Below, in pieces: positions 8,012 to 10,761 of a stretch of DNA of 10,761 nucleotides. Position 1 is the first letter of the stretch. The number at the start of each line of letters is the position of its first letter. The DNA is from Euperipatoides rowelli (taxonomy: Eukaryota > Onychophora > Udeonychophora > Euonychophora > Peripatopsidae), in NCBI GenBank assembly GCA_003024985.2, contig PXIH01S0021757.1, one strand, 5' to 3'. The position numbers and the translations under genes were made by a program. The notes beneath the pieces are model-generated. The model made no database searches. It was given only the letters and a program-made list of their open reading frames with translations, and was not told the DNA's origin.

Positions 8012-8056
8012 GCAAGTTCTTAAATACTAAATTATTTTCAATTCTACAACTTTTTG
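8012..8056 (+). other. Candidate 45-bp microexon
   Basis: A pyrimidine-rich tract ending TTTATTTCAG precedes this segment and a consensus donor GTAAGT follows it directly. The 45 bp are open in one frame only (KFLNTKLFSILQLF in phase 2, with split codons at both sides) and the length is a multiple of three. No neighbouring exon was found in the window and the residue composition is what AT-rich DNA gives by chance. It is a candidate only. Confidence 0.25.
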
Positions 8057-8313
8057 GTAAGTAATTTTTTAATTTATAACTAATAATAATTGAAAATAAT
8101 TACCATTTTTTAAAAAAAAATTAATTCAGATATCCTTAGTTAAATAAAAATGAAGTGTAAAAAAAATATATTTTTTTATCAATCATTGTAATTATTTCTT
8201 ACAAGAATTTAATTGCCTTAATTTATTTTCAATTATATAATGTTGTTAAGTAACCATTGTATTTATAANTGCAGTAATCATATAATTTAAAAATAAGATG
8301 GTCAGATTTAATA
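8057..8313. other. AT-rich stretch, nothing recognised
   Basis: This is very AT-rich sequence with long A and T runs (for example around 8107-8125 and 8160-8179). No gene, RNA or repeat family is supported. One ambiguous base is present at 8269. Confidence 0.5.
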
Positions 8314-8336
8314 AAGTGGTTCCCAACATTTTAAGG
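8314..8336 (+). repeat. Left TIR of the probable hAT element
   Basis: AAGTGGTTCCCAAC followed by ATTTTAAGGGCC fits the hAT terminal pattern CAGTGGTTCCCAAC apart from the first base. Confidence 0.6.
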
Positions 8337-8703
8337 GCCAAGCACCATCTCGACACCTTAAAAAATTTAATACCCTCTAGAACTAGCCCAGACTTGACAA
8401 CTACTTTTGGGGAAGATAATTTTGGGTTCTACCCAACCTGTCAAGCAGTGGCCAGTTATTAATAAGATAGTGGGCACTTGTTCAAATATATTTNAAATGC
8501 TCCAGCATCCACACTATACCCCAATTTAGTCGTATACCTTTATTCCCATGTCCTTGTTATTTTATACTAAAGAAATGTTTATGATATTCTGCTTTGGCAG
8601 AGTGAAAGAATTGTCAATGAAATCTATATACTGTAGCATTTATTTTATGACAAATAATATCTAACTGTACAAGAAATATTAAACTTGTACATTTTTCTTT
8701 CTC

Positions 8704-8912
8704 CAGTCACAACAAGTCCATTAAAATGTTCCATATGCTAATTTGCCAGGCTCTCTCCTGAGAGCTTGCAGACTGGTCANTCTNCCTACTTCAGTCGCAA
8801 CAAGTCCATTAAAATGTCGCATACGCTAATTGGCCACAGTCTATTCTGAGAGCTTTCAGACTGGTCACTCTCCCTACTTCAGTCACAAGTCATTTAAAGT
8901 TTCATACTAAAT
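8704..8912. repeat. 88-bp tandem repeat, about 2.4 copies
   Basis: Units start with CAGTC(A/G)CAACAAGTCC at 8704 and 8792, and a third partial unit starts at 8880 (CAGTCACAAGTC); the spacing is exactly 88 bp both times. The two full units share the blocks CCATTAAAATGT, GAGAGCTT, CAGACTGGTCA and CCTACTTC. The third fades out after TTTCATACTAAAT. Two ambiguous bases (8780 and 8784) lie in the first unit. The units show no shared open frame of note. Confidence 0.9.
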
Positions 8913-9100
8913 GATCAAAGCTTGTTAACTATTCGAGGCTTTTGTTTTCACTAAAATATAATTTCTAGACTTATCATGACAGCTAACTTAACACATTGAA
9001 TATACAATGTTCAAATGTTTTTATTTAGATAGGTCTCGGTAAGGTTGTCAGCTTAAAATTTCGGCTGTCGGGCTAATTTACCAAATATCTATTTAACAAC

Positions 9101-9160
9101 AAATAGGAATTTATAACAATAAATAGCAATTTATAACAATAAATTTCAATTTTTATAATT
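9101..9160. repeat. 20-bp tandem repeat, three copies
   Basis: AAATAGGAATTTATAACAAT (9101-9120) and AAATAGCAATTTATAACAAT (9121-9140) differ at one base. A third, decayed copy (9141-9160) keeps AAATTTCAATTT. Confidence 0.85.
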
Positions 9161-9327
9161 GGTATGTCTTTATTTTTTAATAGGTCGACAAATAAAGTAG
9201 TGAAGCTAGTTAAAGTGTAGGTCTGTAGATATTTTAAGTGTGGTTAGGGGAGTTTATTAAGGTTGTTTGGTATTTTAATGAATTGTTGATGGGGTTTTTT
9301 TTTTTAATTAAAATCCCCAAGATTAAA

Positions 9328-9341
9328 TAGCCTATAGGCTA
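9328..9341. repeat. 14-bp perfect palindrome TAGCCTATAGGCTA
   Basis: The sequence equals its own reverse complement. It lies just before a region of long A runs and inside the probable hAT element. Confidence 0.7.
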
Positions 9342-9412
9342 ATAAAAACATTAAAAAAATTTAAAAAAAAAAACAATAAAATATATTAAAAAAAAAAATA
9401 GATTAGGACTAG

Positions 9413-9447
9413 GGACAACCTCGCTGGACTATAGTCTGTTGTTGTCC
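9413..9447. repeat. Inverted repeat enclosing a second palindrome
   Basis: GGACAAC (9413-9419) pairs with GTTGTCC (9441-9447). Between them lies the 10-bp palindrome GACTATAGTC (9427-9436). The whole can fold as a stem with an inner hairpin. Its GC content stands out from the poly-A and AT-rich DNA on both sides. Confidence 0.65.
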
Positions 9448-9620
9448 GACATATTTGTATTTGTATAATTAAGATACCATATTTAATATTAAACATTTTA
9501 ACATATTAATTACAAACATTTATTAAAATTATTAAACCACTAATAATTTAAAGCATTGTTCATAATTACTAAATAATTTCAAACATTTATCAACATTATT
9601 TTATTAATATATTAATAATT

Positions 9621-9656
9621 ATTTAAGCATAGTTCATAATTTAAGCATAGTTCATA
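9621..9656. repeat. 18-bp direct duplication
   Basis: ATTTAAGCATAGTTCATA occurs twice in tandem without mismatch. Related but weaker strings (for example AAAGCATTGTTCATAATT near 9550) lie upstream, so this may be the best-kept part of a longer decayed array. Confidence 0.85.
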
Positions 9657-10011
9657 ATTTATCTCCATTGATATAAAAAAAATTTGGAGTGTTGAAAAGT
9701 TATTATAATAGGTAAAAATACAATATTTCAAATACTCCTCTAAATACTGATGAACTTTATTGTTTGAACTAGTCATTTCAAGCATGGAGTTAANATCTGC
9801 AAAGAAACAATTGCCCAAAAGAGTTGACAATTAGACTCGGTTTAGCAAAATAAATATACAACATATAAATCAAGTAAAATATGAAATGTTGTTAAGTGTG
9901 TAAAAATGTTTCAAATATGTTATTGAAATTTTAAAATATTTTTACTTATAAAAAATATTTATGTATAAATTTTTTATTGTAGCATTTTCAAATTGCCCCC
10001 TTGTGAGACTT

Positions 10012-10034
10012 GCGTCCCACATTGTGAATCATTG
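10012..10034 (-). repeat. Right TIR of the probable hAT element
   Basis: Read on the minus strand this is CAATGATTCACAATGTGGGACG, followed by a GC-richer stretch with CAAGGGGGCAA. That layout, a CAGTGATTC-like end leading into a G-run, is typical of hAT termini. Confidence 0.6.
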
Positions 10035-10206
10035 AGTTACTATAACTTATTTATATTCTACATTTAATTAAAAATACTTTTGATAAATTTTTAAGAACCG
10101 GTGATGATATGAACTGAGGTTTAGAATTAGGCCACCTTAACACTTCAAGGAATACATCAATTATATTTTGTTTGAAGAGATATAATCTAAAAATGTTTAT
10201 TTAAAC
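10035..10206. other. Spacer between two hAT-type ends
   Basis: AT-rich sequence with no supported gene or repeat. It separates the right end of the probable element at 8314-10034 from the next hAT-like terminus. Confidence 0.4.
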
Positions 10207-10310
10207 CAGGGGTATCAAACTCAAATTTTGTGAGGGCCACATCAGCAGAAATCCATAGATTGGTGGGCCATTCAGTTTTGATGACAGGAGGGGGGTCTGG
10301 GTGTTTTTAG
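10207..10310 (+). mobile_element. hAT-type terminus, remainder probably beyond the window
   Basis: CAGGGGTATCAAACTC followed by GTGAGGGCCACATCAGC and a second GGGCCA string matches the terminal pattern of a widespread class of hAT-derived repeats (CAGGGGTGTCAAACTCA...GGGCCACA, from memory). No matching GAGTTTGATACCCCTG end is present before 10761, so the element is either truncated or continues past the window. The end coordinate given covers only the recognisable part. Confidence 0.6.
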
Positions 10311-10650
10311 CTGTCTGTTTATGTAAAAATCCAAGCTATTACCTAAAAATTTCAAATGAAAAATTAGGTTATCATTGGAGTCACATTTATTTTATTGCTC
10401 ACTACTAATATAAAGAAATAAGGAATTACCAAAGTAAGCAATATAATTTTCATCCATATTTCAATTTAACACATTGTTCACTGGAAAATATTAATTTTTT
10501 TTTAAGAGTTAGTGGAGGGGCGATTGCCACCCCTTCACCTGGGTCAACCCTTGGGTAACTCAGTATTTAAAGTTTAATCCTGTACCATTGTTCACTATAA
10601 TCATAATGTATTTGCCACTAGTTATAATAACTTATTCATAGGGACGGACA
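10311..10650. other. Stretch without a gene, probably interior of a hAT-type repeat
   Basis: No coding region is supported. A GC-richer patch at about 10511-10560 (GGAGGGGCGATTGCC, CACCTGGGTCAACCCTTGGG) contrasts with the surroundings and looks like old repeat sequence, but I cannot assign it. Confidence 0.4.
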
Positions 10651-10654
10651 TTTG

Positions 10655-10717
10655 TAGCATTTTAAAAATGATGATATAGCATTTTCAAACTAAAAAATAG
10701 CATTTTTGTAGCATTTT
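10655..10717 (+). repeat. Four TAGCATTTT motifs in near-helical phase
   Basis: TAGCATTTT occurs at 10655, 10677, 10698 and 10709, giving spacings of 22, 21 and 11 bp. One further TAGCATTTTCAAA occurs at 9981-9993 within the preceding element, which suggests a shared repeat family. Confidence 0.7.
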
Positions 10718-10761
10718 AAATAAGCTGTTAAAAAACTCAGGTTATTTCATAATTTGCATGA

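Larger units (their letters stand above)
8314..10034. mobile_element. Probable hAT-type non-autonomous element with imperfect TIRs
   Basis: The left end reads AAGTGGTTCCCAACATTTT and the right end, on the opposite strand, reads CAATGATTCACAATGTGGG. Both resemble the CAGTGGTTC(T/C)CAAC termini common in hAT elements. The flanking octamers ATTTAATA (8306-8313) and AGTTACTA (10035-10042) agree in six of eight positions and share the T at position 2 that hAT duplications favour. No transposase frame is visible in the 1.7 kb between, which instead holds tandem repeats, palindromes and A runs. The pairing of these two ends into one element is inferred; they could be ends of two separate decayed copies. 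Confidence 0.55.

Noticed and set aside
9612-9830. 72-codon minus-strand open frame
   Set aside because: Covers an 18-bp tandem duplication and an ambiguous base; no domain.
1-10761. tRNA, rRNA, CRISPR array, bacterial operon or phage genes
   Set aside because: No cloverleaf, rRNA core string, spaced direct repeats of CRISPR type, or ribosome-binding-site-led frames were seen on either strand.

Overview
The window reads as AT-rich, gene-poor eukaryotic DNA (roughly three quarters A+T by eye), most likely from an invertebrate animal. There is no bacterial gene organisation and no intact coding sequence longer than noise. What can be recognised is a set of decayed transposable elements: one Ty1/copia retrotransposon with both LTRs, three hAT-type DNA elements or ends, and several short tandem repeats and palindromes. 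The organism call is an inference from composition and repeat types only.

Positions 1-2137 are AT-rich DNA without a supported gene. Positions 2138-6261 hold a copia-type LTR retrotransposon on the minus strand: 5' LTR 5855-6261, primer-binding site 5841-5854, gag about 5800-5115, protease with a DSGAS motif, integrase with a degenerate DD35E core, an integrase C-terminal tail, a polypurine tract at 3395-3407, and the 3' LTR 2138-3394. Reverse transcriptase and RNase H are absent, apparently deleted between the integrase tail and the polypurine tract. The reading frame is broken by several stops and frameshifts. The 3' LTR is itself split by an 821-bp non-autonomous hAT element (2472-3292) with terminal inverted repeats and an imperfect 8-bp target duplication, so the hAT arrived after the copia.

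Positions 6262-8313 are mostly unannotatable. They hold a decayed repeat with GAGATC/GAGACC motifs, a compact cluster of CCCGTATT-like motifs (6656-6744), a perfect kappaB-like decamer, and a 45-bp candidate microexon (8012-8056). Positions 8314-10034 look like a second, longer hAT-type element with imperfect TIRs and a 6/8 target duplication. It contains an 88-bp tandem repeat, a 20-bp tandem repeat, an 18-bp duplication and two strong palindromes. A third hAT-type terminus starts at 10207 and probably runs off the window. A phased TAGCATTTT array lies near the right edge.

No functioning multi-gene system is visible. The interest lies in the nested-element history, the half-tRNA-type primer site, a perfect LTR hairpin kept in only one LTR, and the asymmetric subterminal arrays of the inserted hAT.
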